Numbered from the stretch's first letter, positions 1 through 8,632 are shown. The stretch is 64,000 nt of DNA from Roseovarius aestuariivivens (GCF_004761875.1 NZ_SJEY01000005.1:241184-305183), one strand, 5' to 3'. Numbers and translations are program-made. Notes: generated from the sequence alone by a model not told the origin.

Positions 1-2
1 AC

Positions 3-1094
3 ATCTCACGCACCGCGTTGCTCTTTTCGCTGCACAAAACGATGGGGCTCGCTGTCTTCTTCTTTGCGCTTGGCCGGATCCTCTGGGCGCTCTCGCAGCC
101 CAAGCCAGCGCTTCTCAACGGCGACAAACCGCTCGAGGCCCATGCGGCCGAAACCGTGCACTGGCTGCTTTACGGCTCGCTGGTAATCGTGCCGCTATCG
201 GGTTGGATCCACCACGCCGCCGTCTCTGGTTACGCGCCCATCTGGTGGCCCTTCGGACAGGGCCTTCCTTTCGTGCCGAAGGACGAAAGCATCGCAGAAA
301 CCTTCGCCGGGCTGCATCATCTGTCCAAGAACGTTCTGATCGCGGCTCTTCTCTTGCACGTGGCGGGCGCGCTCAAGCACCATGTCATCGACAAGGATGC
401 CACACTGCGGCGAATGTTGCCGGGCCGGCTTTCGGCGGAACCGACCAGCGCGCAGCCGCGCCACATCTGGCCTTTTCTGGCCGCCGTGGTGATCTGGATG
501 TCGGTTCTTGGCGCCAGCACCGTACAGGCGGTCATTGTAGAAGACCCCGCGACGCAAACCGCGGCGGAAGATGAGGCGCAGCTGGCCGAGGAAGAGGACG
601 CCGCAAGCGCCACAGCGGCAAGTGTCGAAAACGGCTGGACCGTGACCGATGGCGCGCTTGGCATCACGATCCGACAGATGGGGTCGGACACCGCCGGCGC
701 GTTCTCGGACTGGTCCGCCGAGATTGTCTACGACGAGGCCACCGGCACCGGCCAGGTCGACGTGACGGTCACGATCTCCTCGCTGACGCTTGGATCCGTC
801 ACGGATCAGGCGATGGGTCCTGACTATTTCGACACCGCCAACCATCCGCGCGCCAGTTTCAGCGCCGATATCCGTCAGGGCGATAATGGCCATGTCGCCG
901 CCGGGACTTTGACAATCAAGGGCAACTCCGCCCCTGTCGAATTGCCGTTCGCGCTAACCATCGACGGCGATACAGCTCGGGCCGAGGGCAACATGACGGT
1001 CGACCGGCGCAACTTCGGCATTGGCGCAGAAGGCGAAGACAATGTAGGGGCTTCCGTCGGTATCTCGTTCGATCTTACCGCGACACGGCAATAA
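3..1094 (+). CDS. Cytochrome b561 / YceI fusion protein (5' end outside window)
   Basis: The N-terminal part is a cytochrome b561-type diheme membrane domain. Hydrophobic helices carry histidines (LHKTMGLAVFFF, HAAETVHWLLYG, HHLSKNVLIAALLLHVAGALKHH), followed by a further helix near residue 155. After an acidic Ala/Glu linker, residues from about 205 form a YceI-like lipocalin domain in the periplasm (AEIVYDEATGTGQVDVTVTI to VGISFDLTATR). The b561 domain would pass electrons between quinone and a partner, and YceI domains bind isoprenoid or quinone-like lipids. The reading frame is open to the window edge: residues I-S-R-T-A precede the first in-window start, a TTG at 18, so the true start lies upstream. 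A separate YceI gene follows tail to tail. The family call is firm; the substrate is unknown. Confidence 0.85.
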   Translation: MSRTALLFSLHKTMGLAVFFFALGRILWALSQPKPALLNGDKPLEAHAAETVHWLLYGSLVIVPLSGWIHHAAVSGYAPIWWPFGQGLPFVPKDESIAETFAGLHHLSKNVLIAALLLHVAGALKHHVIDKDATLRRMLPGRLSAEPTSAQPRHIWPFLAAVVIWMSVLGASTVQAVIVEDPATQTAAEDEAQLAEEEDAASATAASVENGWTVTDGALGITIRQMGSDTAGAFSDWSAEIVYDEATGTGQVDVTVTISSLTLGSVTDQAMGPDYFDTANHPRASFSADIRQGDNGHVAAGTLTIKGNSAPVELPFALTIDGDTARAEGNMTVDRRNFGIGAEGEDNVGASVGISFDLTATRQ

Positions 1095-1120
1095 GCGCAG
1101 CCGCGTCACGTTTCGGCACA

Positions 1121-1153
1121 AAAAAGGGCCTGCCATGCCGGCAGGCCCTTTTT
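1121..1153. terminator. Bidirectional intrinsic terminator
   Basis: A 9-bp stem (gggcctgcc at 1126-1134 with ggcaggccc at 1140-1148) has a 5-nt loop. An A-run precedes it and a T-run follows it. It lies between two convergent genes and can serve both. Confidence 0.9.
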
Positions 1154-1171
1154 CGTTAGGCAGGTCTCGGG

Positions 1172-1744
1172 TCAGTCCGCCTTGGACGCCTCGATCGAGA
1201 TCATGACCTCGACCTCATCGCTGACGGCGGGCACAGCGTACCCAAGGTTGAAATCCGAGCGCATCAGCGTCGTCGTCGCGTCGAACCCGGCCCAGGTCTT
1301 GCCGGCCATCGGTTGCTCGCCCGCCTTGTTAAGCGTGGCGTCGAGGACGACGGACTTGGTGACATCATTCATGGTCAGGTCACCGGTGATCTTGGCGGTG
1401 CTCTCGCCGGTCACCTCGATGCCGGTCGAGGTGAAGGTGATCATGTCCCCCTCTTCGGCGCCGAAGAAATCATCGCCCATGAAATGCTCGAACCGCTTTT
1501 CCCACCCGGTAAACAGCGACATGACGGGCATCGACACGCTGACCGAGGAATTGGCCGGGTCCGCTTGATCGAACATGATCTCTCCGTAGAACCCGGAGAA
1601 CATGTTGTAGGTCGTGGAAAAGCCAAGATGGTCATAAGAAAAGAGCACCTGGCTGTGGCTCGCGTCGAGCACGTATTTCTCGGGCTCGGCCATTGCGGCG
1701 GCCGCGGCGAAGGTCATTGCTGTGACGAGGGCGAAACGTTTCAT
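1172..1744 (-). CDS. YceI family periplasmic protein
   Basis: 190 aa with a clear Sec signal peptide (MKRFALVTAMTFAAAAAMAEP), so it is exported to the periplasm. The mature part has the YceI lipocalin pattern: YVLDASHSQVLFSYDHLG at the start, ITGDLTMNDVTKSVVLDATL in the middle, and a C-terminal strand ending in VMISIEAS. YceI proteins are beta-barrel lipid or quinone binders; a stress role is reported in some bacteria. It is convergent with the b561-YceI fusion gene, so two YceI domains are encoded side by side. Length is normal for the family. No operon partner is visible. Confidence 0.9.
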   Translation of the reverse strand: MKRFALVTAMTFAAAAAMAEPEKYVLDASHSQVLFSYDHLGFSTTYNMFSGFYGEIMFDQADPANSSVSVSMPVMSLFTGWEKRFEHFMGDDFFGAEEGDMITFTSTGIEVTGESTAKITGDLTMNDVTKSVVLDATLNKAGEQPMAGKTWAGFDATTTLMRSDFNLGYAVPAVSDEVEVMISIEASKAD

Positions 1745-1865
1745 CTGTCAACTCCTACTGGTTGATTGGAACTTGCACCACGATAGATGGCGCATCCCCC
1801 TTCAGGAGCAAGCCAGCGAAAGCGAACAGACCCTGTTGAGCGGTGAACAGCCGCGCAACGACGCC

Positions 1866-2195
1866 CTAGCGGTGGCGCAATACCGACCGACCGCGTGCGT
1901 CGTATTCCCGCACGCGCGGTCCGTGCCGGTCCGGCGCGATATGAACATCCGCTTTTGGCGCATTCTTACGCGCATGCAGCACGTAGGCACCCCACCCCAG
2001 CAGTAGCAACGAAGCACAAAGTTTCGCCAGCTGCGCAGCCGGATCGGACGATGGCACCAGCCACAGACCAAGGCCCGCCATGCAAAGCCCCGTTCCGGCG
2101 CATCCCATGGCCAGGCGCGCCAGCGCCGAGCGCGGTGCGCCCTGCGGGGCGGCGGTCTCGTGTGCGGTTTTGCGGTGATCGGGAAACGCTACCAT
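1866..2195 (-). CDS. Small membrane protein of unknown function
   Basis: 109 aa, starting MVAFPDHRKTAHETAAPQG. I chose ATG 2195 because a GAGGG sits about 8 bases upstream; an upstream in-frame start exists at 2240. Two hydrophobic segments are visible: LARLAMGCAGTGLCMAGLGL at about residues 27-46, and LAKLCASLLLLGWGAYVLHA at about 57-77. The tail is basic and hydrophilic. I do not recognise the family. It is divergent from the ribosomal protein operon. Confidence 0.55.
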   Translation of the reverse strand: MVAFPDHRKTAHETAAPQGAPRSALARLAMGCAGTGLCMAGLGLWLVPSSDPAAQLAKLCASLLLLGWGAYVLHARKNAPKADVHIAPDRHGPRVREYDARGRSVLRHR

Positions 2196-2319
2196 GTCTA
2201 TGCCCTCATTCCTGCCTTTTAATTGTTTCCAGATTCGCAACGGACTGGGGCGGAATTGGGGCCAATGCGGGGCATGGCACGGGCCGAGGCGGGACGATTG
2301 CGCGGCACGGCTTTCACCC

Positions 2320-2348
2320 TTGCGGCACAGGGCGTTCCATCCTATACG
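2320..2348 (+). promoter_or_regulatory. Putative sigma70 promoter of the rpsF operon
   Basis: TTGCGG (2320-2325) and TATACG (2343-2348) are separated by 17 bp, about 110 bp upstream of rpsF. This is a sequence match only. Confidence 0.45.
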
Positions 2349-2457
2349 AGCGCTTCCTTTCGCACGACGTTATGAACCGCGCAGTCTCTCGTGGACGGGC
2401 CGCGAAAGGATCAACCGGCCCGCCTTTGAAATGCGCCTTGAAAGAAGTGGACTCAAC

Positions 2458-2814
2458 ATGCCGCTCTACGAGCATGTCTTTATCTCGCGCCAGGACCTGT
2501 CCAACACACAGGCCGAAGGGCTCATCGAACATTTCAGCTCCATTCTCACCGACAACGGCGGCAAGCTCGTCGATAGCGAGTACTGGGGCGTCAAGACGAT
2601 GGCCTACAAGATCAACAAGAACCGCAAGGGCCACTATGCCTTCCTTCGCACCGACGCGCCTTCCGAGGCAGTGCAGGAAATGGAACGCTTGATGCGACTG
2701 CATGACGACGTGATGCGCGTGCTGACCATCAAGGTCGACGAACATCAGGAAGGACCCTCGGTCCAGATGCAGAAACGCGACGAACGCGGCGACCGTCGCG
2801 AGCGCCGTTCGTGA
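2458..2814 (+). CDS. rpsF: 30S ribosomal protein S6
   Basis: 118 aa from ATG 2458 (MPLYEHVFISRQDLS). The S6 hallmarks are present: YEHVFI at strand 1, YWGVKTMAYKINKNRKGHY in the middle, and MRLHDDVMRVLTIKVDEH at the end. It binds 16S rRNA together with S18 in the platform of the small subunit. The C-terminus is a charged tail (MQKRDERGDRRERRS), usual in alphaproteobacteria. An in-frame extension reaches back to 2194 but runs through the promoter region and is not expected to be coding. First gene of rpsF-rpsR-rplI. Confidence 0.97.
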   Translation: MPLYEHVFISRQDLSNTQAEGLIEHFSSILTDNGGKLVDSEYWGVKTMAYKINKNRKGHYAFLRTDAPSEAVQEMERLMRLHDDVMRVLTIKVDEHQEGPSVQMQKRDERGDRRERRS

Positions 2815-2842
2815 TCAACGCCTGAAGAAAGGACACTAAACC

Positions 2843-3070
2843 ATGGCCGCAAAACCATTTTTCCGTCGCCGCAAGGTCTGCCCCTTCTCGGGCGATGACG
2901 CACCTGCGATCGACTACAAGGACACGAAACTGCTGCAGCGCTACATTTCCGAGCGCGGCAAGATCGTTCCGTCGCGCATCACCGCCGTCTCGGCAAAAAA
3001 GCAGCGTGAACTGGCCCGCGCCATCAAGCGCGCCCGCTTTCTCGCCCTGCTGCCCTACGCCGTGAAATAA
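2843..3070 (+). CDS. rpsR: 30S ribosomal protein S18
   Basis: 75 aa, starting [18 protein letters not shown], with the S18 core [25 protein letters not shown] and the basic stretch [21 protein letters not shown]. It partners S6 on 16S rRNA. It lies 28 bp after rpsF with a GAAAGGA Shine-Dalgarno, and 12 bp before rplI. No priB gene lies between rpsF and rpsR, which is normal outside gamma- and betaproteobacteria. Confidence 0.98.
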   Translation: MAAKPFFRRRKVCPFSGDDAPAIDYKDTKLLQRYISERGKIVPSRITAVSAKKQRELARAIKRARFLALLPYAVK

Positions 3071-3082
3071 GGAGAAAGACCC

Positions 3083-3727
3083 ATGCAAGTCATCCTTCTC
3101 GAACGCGTGGCCAAGCTTGGCCAGATGGGCGATGTGGTTGAGGTGAAGCCTGGCTTCGCCCGCAACTACCTGCTGCTGCAGGGCAAGGCCCTGACCGCAT
3201 CGAAAGAGAACATCGAATCCTTCGAGGCGCGCAAAGCGCAGCTCGAAGCTCGCAATCTCGAAACCAAGAAAGAGGCCGAGGCTCTGGCCGCGCGTCTCGA
3301 TGGTCAGAAATTCGTGGTGATTCGCCAGGCCTCCGATGGCGGCAACCTTTATGGTTCGGTCTCGACCCGTGATGCCGCCATGGTAGCCACCGAAGAAGGC
3401 TTCTCGATCGACCGCAAGCAGGTCCTGATCCGTCAGCCGATCAAGACACTCGGCCTGCACGAGGTCGAGGTGCACCTGCACCCCGAGGTCGAAGCGCTGA
3501 TCACGCTTAACGTCGCCCGCTCGCCCGAAGAGGCCGAGCTTCAGGCGTCGGGCCGCACCATTCAGGACGTGGCCGCCGAAGAAGAGGAAGCCGCCGATTA
3601 CGAGATCGCCGAGCTTTTCGAGGATATCGGCGCCGCAGCGTCCGACGACGAGCATCTCGCCGAAACTGTCGAGGAAGTTCTGCCCGAGGACAATGCCGAA
3701 GCCTCCGAAGGCGACGACGACAAGTAA
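3083..3727 (+). CDS. rplI: 50S ribosomal protein L9
   Basis: 214 aa, starting [17 protein letters not shown], with the L9 signature [16 protein letters not shown] and the long connecting helix ([20 protein letters not shown]). The C-terminal RNA-binding domain is followed by an acidic tail of about 60 residues rich in Glu, Asp and Ala, so the protein is longer than the E. coli form of about 149 aa. Such tails are common in this bacterial group. A SD (GGAGAAAGA) precedes the ATG. Last gene of the operon, followed by a strong terminator. Confidence 0.97.
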   Translation: MQVILLERVAKLGQMGDVVEVKPGFARNYLLLQGKALTASKENIESFEARKAQLEARNLETKKEAEALAARLDGQKFVVIRQASDGGNLYGSVSTRDAAMVATEEGFSIDRKQVLIRQPIKTLGLHEVEVHLHPEVEALITLNVARSPEEAELQASGRTIQDVAAEEEEAADYEIAELFEDIGAAASDDEHLAETVEEVLPEDNAEASEGDDDK

Positions 3728-3759
3728 GCGAAGCGAAAGCTTCAGACAGAACTACAAAG

Positions 3760-3787
3760 GGCCGCGCCGCGTGCGCGGCCTTTTTTT
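3760..3787 (+). terminator. Intrinsic terminator of rpsF-rpsR-rplI
   Basis: An 8-bp GC stem (ggccgcgc at 3760-3767 with gcgcggcc at 3773-3780) is followed directly by seven T. Confidence 0.95.
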
Positions 3788-3887
3788 GTGCGCTGCGGCG
3801 GATTAGCCGTCCAAGCTGTCTCTTTTGTATAATTGTTTTTCGCTGAAATCGCCGATAAGTTGAAGATTGGGGTGAGAAAGGACATTT

Positions 3888-4256
3888 ATGCAGACGATAG
3901 ACCAAGCCATCGGCGCACGGATCCGAACGTTCCGAAAAGCCCTTGGCCTTAGCCAGAAAGACCTCGCCGAACGGATTGGCGTGACGTTTCAGCAGGTGCA
4001 AAAATACGAATCCGGCACCAACCGGATCGCCGCGTCCCGGTTGTGGCGCATCGCCGATACGCTCGGCGTTTCGGTCGTGCGGCTTTTCGAGGAACTCGAT
4101 GCGCGCCCGCATGTTGACACCAATGATCTGGAGATGCTCGATCTCTTTCATCGCCTGCCAACCCCGGCTCGGAAACAAGCCTTGTTCCAGATGCGCGCGC
4201 TGGTGGCGCGTCACAGTCAGCCCCGCGCACATTTGGAGGTCCAAAACGAGAAATGA
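3888..4256 (+). CDS. XRE-family helix-turn-helix regulator upstream of luxR
   Basis: 122 aa. Residues about 8-65 form a Cro/CI-type HTH: IGARIRTFRKALGLSQKDLA, then GVTFQQVQKYESGTNRI with the recognition helix. The C-terminal half (DLEMLDLFHRLPTPARKQAL) is helical and could dimerise. Its stop overlaps the luxR start by 4 bases (ATGA), so the two proteins are likely translationally coupled and made together. It may repress or set a threshold for the quorum-sensing locus; this is inferred from context only. The leader tgaagattgggg at 3861-3872 recurs just before luxI. Confidence 0.9.
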   Translation: MQTIDQAIGARIRTFRKALGLSQKDLAERIGVTFQQVQKYESGTNRIAASRLWRIADTLGVSVVRLFEELDARPHVDTNDLEMLDLFHRLPTPARKQALFQMRALVARHSQPRAHLEVQNEK

Positions 4257-4966
4257 AACCCGGCATGCAGCTTATTGATCTGGCGGATACGCCCGGCGAA
4301 GAGCCGGATTTCCTCGCCCAGCTGCACGGGGTCTGCAACACGCTCGGGCTGGAATACGCGTCCTACGCCTCTGCCAATCCGATTTCCGGAAAGATCCACG
4401 CCTTCACCACCTACCCGGATGCGTGGAAAGACCACTACATGGCGCAAAGCCTGCATCTTGTGGATCCGACTCTGCGCGCCGCCGCGCGCTCCATCGCCCC
4501 GGTCGATTGGCGTCGTCTGGAACATGACAACAGTTTTCGCGACGTGTTTGGCCCGGCACGTGACTTCAACCTCCCGGATACGGGCCTGACCATTCCGGTT
4601 CGCGGCCCTATGGGCGATATCGGTCTTTTCAGCGTGACCGCCACCGTCGCACCCGACGCGTGGCGTCGCCTGACCGGTCCCATCATGGGACAACTTCAGA
4701 CCGCCGCAGTCCACCTGCACGACACGGTCATGCATTCTGACGCACTCACCCGCATCCTGCGCCAGCCGCATCTGTCGACCCGCGAACAGGAAGTGCTGCA
4801 ATGGGTTGCCGCCGGCAAATCCCAACAGGATATCGGCGATATCCTGTCGATCTCGTCTCGTACGGTCGAGGTACATCTGCGTTCGGCCCGCGAAAAACTC
4901 TGCACCCTGACCACCGCGCAGGCGGTCGGCCGCGCCGTAAGTCTCGGGCTGATCCAGCCGCGCTAA
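4253..4966 (+). CDS. luxR: LuxR-family autoinducer-binding transcriptional regulator
   Basis: 237 aa. The N-terminal half is an autoinducer-binding domain: YPDAWKDHYMAQSLHLVDPT has the Tyr/Trp/Asp-Pro pattern of the acyl-homoserine lactone pocket, and APVDW and GLTIPVRGPMG supply the later conserved Trp and Gly. At the position of TraR Trp57 I see a Tyr (YASYA). Residues about 170-235 are a LuxR HTH (LSTREQEVLQWVAAGKS, then ISSRTVEVHLRSAREKL), with the conserved Glu, Leu and Gly. It should bind AHL made by the LuxI encoded next and act on nearby operators. It is coupled to the upstream XRE gene and lies 103 bp before luxI on the same strand. Confidence 0.93.
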   Translation: MKPGMQLIDLADTPGEEPDFLAQLHGVCNTLGLEYASYASANPISGKIHAFTTYPDAWKDHYMAQSLHLVDPTLRAAARSIAPVDWRRLEHDNSFRDVFGPARDFNLPDTGLTIPVRGPMGDIGLFSVTATVAPDAWRRLTGPIMGQLQTAAVHLHDTVMHSDALTRILRQPHLSTREQEVLQWVAAGKSQQDIGDILSISSRTVEVHLRSAREKLCTLTTAQAVGRAVSLGLIQPR

Positions 4967-4976
4967 AGCTTTAGCG
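4961..4976. promoter_or_regulatory. 16-bp perfect palindrome overlapping the luxR stop codon
   Basis: CGCTAAAGCTTTAGCG is a perfect palindrome containing the luxR TAA. There is no T-run, so it is a poor terminator. Its centre lies 50 bp upstream of the centre of a second palindrome. Both contain a CTAAA and TTTAG pair, at different spacing. It may be a regulator-binding site in the luxI control region. Confidence 0.45.
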
Positions 4977-5010
4977 GTTTACCCGCCCCATCTACGGGAT
5001 TTCCCTAATT

Positions 5011-5026
5011 ATCCTAAATTTAGGAT
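5011..5026. promoter_or_regulatory. 16-bp perfect palindrome in front of luxI (candidate lux box)
   Basis: ATCCTAAATTTAGGAT lies 44 bp upstream of the luxI ATG, where a LuxR operator is expected. It does not match the classical Vibrio lux box, so LuxR binding is inferred from position and symmetry only. Confidence 0.5.
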
Positions 5027-5069
5027 CTTGGTAGCCTGTCTCCAGTGAAGATTGGGGAAGGAACTCACC

Positions 5070-5864
5070 ATGATACTGATAGTAGACGCCTTGAACAGGC
5101 ACCGGTTCGAGCCCTTGCTCGACCAGATGTTCCAGCTGCGTGCACGGGTATTCCGTGACCGCATGGGCTGGGACGTGACCGTGAAAGACGGCCGTGAATC
5201 CGACTTGTTCGACGAGCTTGACCCGGCCTACGTGCTCGCGCTCGACGACGACTACCAGGTCATCGGCTGCGCACGCCTTTTGCAGACCACGGGTCCGCAC
5301 ATGCTGTCGGACGTGTTTCAGGCTATCCTCGACGGCGAACCGCCGTTGCGCAGCGCGACAATGTGGGAATCCACCCGGTTTTGCGTCGACCGCGAGGCGC
5401 TCGCCGGCGGACGGGGGCGGCACACCGTGGCGCGCACCACCACCGAATTGATGTGCGGAATCCTGGAATACGCTCAGGCCGCCGGCATTTCCGACATCAT
5501 CACGGTGATCGACCCGGTGATGGACCGTATCCTGCACCGCTCGGACAATGCGCCCTATGACTACGTGGGCCGCACCGCCGACATGGGCAAGGTCCGGGCG
5601 CTCGCCGCATTGATCGATACCTCGCAAGAAAGGATCGACCGCGTGCGTGCCTTTGCCGGGATCGATGGCGACATATTCGCCATCGAGGAAGAGGTGGCAA
5701 ATGTCATCGCCCCGCCGATTGGTCTGCCCGGCGACGCGTATCTGCGTGAATACTGCCACCAGCAGATTGCCAGCGCCAACAGCCTGCGCGAACGCAATGC
5801 GGCAATCGCGCTGCAAAAGGCGCTGTCGGGCCTGCATAGCCCCGCGCGCAGCTTCGACGCGTGA
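5070..5864 (+). CDS. luxI: Acyl-homoserine-lactone synthase (LuxI family)
   Basis: 264 aa from ATG 5070, which follows the SD GGGGAAGGA. An upstream TTG at 5052 would overlap that SD. With this start the invariant LuxI residues fall at nearly canonical numbers: R24, F28, W34, D45, D48, R69, E100 and R103 (motifs QLRARVF, MGWDV, SDLFDELD, CARLL and WESTRF). It should make an acyl-homoserine lactone from SAM and acyl-ACP. The protein is about 50 residues longer than classical LuxI, with a C-terminal extension from about residue 200. The acyl chain cannot be predicted. It is the target gene of the preceding XRE-luxR pair and ends at a terminator. Confidence 0.95.
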   Translation: MILIVDALNRHRFEPLLDQMFQLRARVFRDRMGWDVTVKDGRESDLFDELDPAYVLALDDDYQVIGCARLLQTTGPHMLSDVFQAILDGEPPLRSATMWESTRFCVDREALAGGRGRHTVARTTTELMCGILEYAQAAGISDIITVIDPVMDRILHRSDNAPYDYVGRTADMGKVRALAALIDTSQERIDRVRAFAGIDGDIFAIEEEVANVIAPPIGLPGDAYLREYCHQQIASANSLRERNAAIALQKALSGLHSPARSFDA

Positions 5865-5947
5865 CGCCTTTGGTAAGCCCGCGACTCGCCCCGCTCCCCA
5901 GCGCCGGTCTTCCCTGAACAAACGGGCCGGCAGGCGAGAAACGGCAA

Positions 5948-5977
5948 GGGCCGCCTTTTTCAAGGCGGCCCTTTTTT
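5948..5977. terminator. Bidirectional intrinsic terminator between luxI and tig
   Basis: A 10-bp stem (gggccgcctt at 5948-5957 with aaggcggccc at 5962-5971) has a 4-nt loop and six T after it. It serves the convergent luxI and tig genes. Confidence 0.9.
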
Positions 5978-5997
5978 AATCTTGAGCGGTTCCAGGA

Positions 5998-7326
5998 TCA
6001 GTCCTCCAGCGCTTCGACCTCTTTCTCCAGATCGGCCTTCGAGACCTCTTTGTCGGTCACCTCTGCCTGCTCCGCGATGTGGTCGATCACTTTGTCCTCG
6101 AAGATCGGCGCGCGCAGTTGCTGGCGCATCTGCGGGTTCTGCTGCACGAATTCAAAGAACTGACGTTCCTGGCCCGGGTATTGCCGCGCCTGCTCCATGA
6201 CCGCTTGGGTCATCTCGGCATCGGTCACCTCGACCTCGGCTTTCTGGCCCAGCTCGGCCAGCAAAAGACCCAAGCGCACGCGGCGTTCGGCCAGTTTCTG
6301 GTGCTCGTCGGTCGGTTCGATTTCCGGGTGATCGTGGCCTTGCACGTCCGGGTTGTCCTCGTGCCAAAGCTGATGTGCGATCTGCTTGGCCTCGGCCTCG
6401 ACCATCGAAGGTGGCAGCTCGAAGCTCACCATCCCGTCAAGTTGATCGAGCATCCGGCGCTTGAGCACAGCACGCGACGCGCCCGCATACTCGGCCTCAA
6501 GCCGCTCGCCGATCTGTTCCTTCAGCGCATCGAGGCTTTCCGCACCGTATTTCTCCGCCAGCGCGTCATTGATCTCCGCCGGCACGGGCTTCTTCACCGC
6601 CTTGATGGTGCAGGTGAACTCGGCCTCTTTGCCCGCCAGATGCGGCGCCTGGTAATCTTCGGGGAAGCTGACGGTTACAACCTTCTCTTCTTCGGCCTTC
6701 ACGCCCACCAGCTGCTCCTCGAAACCGGGGATGAAGCTGTTGGAGCCGAGAACCAGCGGATAATCCTCCGCCGCCCCACCTTCGAATTCCTCGCCGTCGA
6801 CACGGCCCACGAAGTCGAACACGATCTGGTCGCCGTCCTTGGCCTTGGTGCCCTTCTTGCGGTCCTCGAAATCCTGCGCGGAAGACGCGAGATTTTCCAG
6901 CGCCTCGTTGACCTCGGTCTCGCCGGCCTTCACGACCATGCGCTCGACCTTGATCTGGCTGAGGTCCAATTCGGGGATGTCGGGCAGCGCCTCGTAAGAC
7001 ATCTCGATCTCGACGTCGTCACCCTCTTTCCAGTCGTCGTTGGTCATCTTGACCGACGGCTCGGCGGCGGGGCGCTCGCCCTTGTCCTCGAAATGCTTGG
7101 ACATCGCGCCATCCACGGCTTCCTGCATGGCCTCGCCCAGCACGCGCTGGCCGAACTGCTTTTTCAATAGCGGCAGCGGCACCTTTCCTTTGCGAAAGCC
7201 CTTCATCTCGATCTCGGGCTGCGCTTCTTTCAGCTTGGCGATAACCTTGTCATCCAGCTCTTGCGCGGTGAGCATCAGCTTGTACTCGCGCTTCAGTCCC
7301 TCGTTGAGGGTCTCCGTGACCTGCAT
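5998..7326 (-). CDS. tig: Trigger factor, ribosome-associated chaperone and prolyl isomerase
   Basis: 442 aa from ATG 7326 ([18 protein letters not shown]) with SD GGAAAGGA. The N-terminal ribosome-binding domain has the signature [17 protein letters not shown] at about residues 42-58, which docks on L23. The FKBP-like isomerase domain is at about 165-245 ([34 protein letters not shown]). The helical chaperone domain follows and ends in an acidic stretch. It folds nascent chains at the exit tunnel. Length is normal. An in-frame upstream extension to 7380 lies 5' of the SD and is not used here. Confidence 0.97.
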   Translation of the reverse strand: MQVTETLNEGLKREYKLMLTAQELDDKVIAKLKEAQPEIEMKGFRKGKVPLPLLKKQFGQRVLGEAMQEAVDGAMSKHFEDKGERPAAEPSVKMTNDDWKEGDDVEIEMSYEALPDIPELDLSQIKVERMVVKAGETEVNEALENLASSAQDFEDRKKGTKAKDGDQIVFDFVGRVDGEEFEGGAAEDYPLVLGSNSFIPGFEEQLVGVKAEEEKVVTVSFPEDYQAPHLAGKEAEFTCTIKAVKKPVPAEINDALAEKYGAESLDALKEQIGERLEAEYAGASRAVLKRRMLDQLDGMVSFELPPSMVEAEAKQIAHQLWHEDNPDVQGHDHPEIEPTDEHQKLAERRVRLGLLLAELGQKAEVEVTDAEMTQAVMEQARQYPGQERQFFEFVQQNPQMRQQLRAPIFEDKVIDHIAEQAEVTDKEVSKADLEKEVEALED

Positions 7327-7608
7327 AGTCGTCCTTTCCTTGCATTTGGCCGCGGAGGCGTCCGCGACGGTCAAAATCACTGCGCCGTTCTAGGGATGGG
7401 GGATGCGCGGTGCAAGCGGAGTCTTGGGCCAACGCGACCCTTATCAGACCGCTTTCATTGCTGCGCTCATAGCTTTTCCGCCAACGTCTTCACTCGGCAG
7501 GCTCTGACATAGATCAAGGCGGCGGCGGGCCAAACCTGCAAGGCTGGCCGGATTAAGATTTCAACGGGTTAAAGGAAGTATCAGGTCACGGAAACCGGGA
7601 GGAAAAAG

Positions 7609-8025
7609 ATGAAACTGAAACTGATTTCACACGCCTTGGCAGCGCTTTGTATCGCAAATTCAGGCCAAGCGGACGAGTCCGTGCTAATCCTCGGCAAGGG
7701 AGTTTACAAAGATCTCTGCACCAATTGCCATGGGGTAGACGGCAAGGGTGGCGGTGACATCGGGGAACTCTTCGCAGTGACGCCGCCGGACTTAACCAAA
7801 ATGTCCGCGCGCAACGACGGAAAGTTTCCTTTTCCGAAGGCCTACCAGATCATCATTTCCGGTCAAAAAGTGGCAGGGCACGGCCCTCTGGAGATGCCTG
7901 TCTGGGGAGATTATTTCATGGCCGACGCGCTTCAGGATCGCGGTCTGAGTAAATCCGACTCCATCGATGCTGCAGCAGGCCGGGCTCTTTCCGTGACCTA
8001 CTATCTGGAGTCCATTCAGGAATAA
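7609..8025 (+). CDS. Small periplasmic c-type cytochrome
   Basis: 138 aa with a signal peptide (MKLKLISHALAALCIANSGQA). A single heme-binding motif CTNCH lies at about residue 38, and a Met in LEMPVWGDYF is the likely distal ligand. The pattern GVYKDLCTNCHGVDGKGGGD is typical of class I cytochromes c that shuttle electrons to oxidases or reductases. A GGAGGAAAAAG SD precedes the ATG. It is divergent from tig and convergent with the SCO-like gene. The redox partner is unknown. Confidence 0.88.
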   Translation: MKLKLISHALAALCIANSGQADESVLILGKGVYKDLCTNCHGVDGKGGGDIGELFAVTPPDLTKMSARNDGKFPFPKAYQIIISGQKVAGHGPLEMPVWGDYFMADALQDRGLSKSDSIDAAAGRALSVTYYLESIQE

Positions 8026-8089
8026 AAGCTTGGAAGCTGATCAGCTTAGGCCAGAAGGCATAGCGGTATCGAGATTGAGGCGACCAGAC

Positions 8090-8632
8090 CTATCCTTTGT
8101 CTAAATACCTTTTCACGATCCGCGCCACCTCGGCAGGCGGCAGAACTGGCGGCAGCAGGGTCAGCACCTCGCCCTTCGGCGACAGAAGGTAGATAAAACT
8201 CCCATGCGCATAGATCGGGCCGTGCTCGGGGTCGTCCATGACCTTCTCGAACTCGATCCGGAACGCGTCATAGGCCACATCCAACGCGGCGCGATCCCCC
8301 GTCAGCCCCAAGATCCGGTCCGAGACCTTGGCAAGGGCCGGCCCCATCGTCTCCACGGTGTCGAGCGCATTATCGATGGTGATCATCACCGGCACCACGT
8401 CCACCTCCCGTGACACCTGATCCATCATCGGCAACGCGGCGCTGCAAATCCCCGGACAGTTGGCATAGCCGAAGAACAAGAGCTGATGCCGCCCTCCCGG
8501 ATCCTCTTCCGTCCGTTCCGCCCCGGTCTGATCCACCAGCCGGAACGCACCGCCCACGTCAAAGGGCAGCGCGCCTTCGGCCAGCGCGGCACCGCCCAGA
8601 CAGACTGCCGCCAGCGCCGTGAGAACTCGCAT
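8090..8632 (-). CDS. SCO1/SenC/PrrC family thioredoxin-fold protein
   Basis: 180 aa from ATG 8632 (MRVLTALAAVCLGGAALAEG), with a signal peptide. The copper-binding, thiol-active CxxxC is in FFGYANCPGICSAALPMMDQ, and the distal His is in YAHGSFIYLLSPKG, both diagnostic of SCO proteins. These deliver copper to, or maintain thiols of, cytochrome oxidase CuA or similar centres in the periplasm. Its start touches the stop of the upstream gene and that gene overlaps the next, so three genes form a tight operon (9650 to 8090). The partners are Cys-rich secreted proteins rather than oxidase subunits. Confidence 0.9.
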   Translation of the reverse strand: MRVLTALAAVCLGGAALAEGALPFDVGGAFRLVDQTGAERTEEDPGGRHQLLFFGYANCPGICSAALPMMDQVSREVDVVPVMITIDNALDTVETMGPALAKVSDRILGLTGDRAALDVAYDAFRIEFEKVMDDPEHGPIYAHGSFIYLLSPKGEVLTLLPPVLPPAEVARIVKRYLDKG

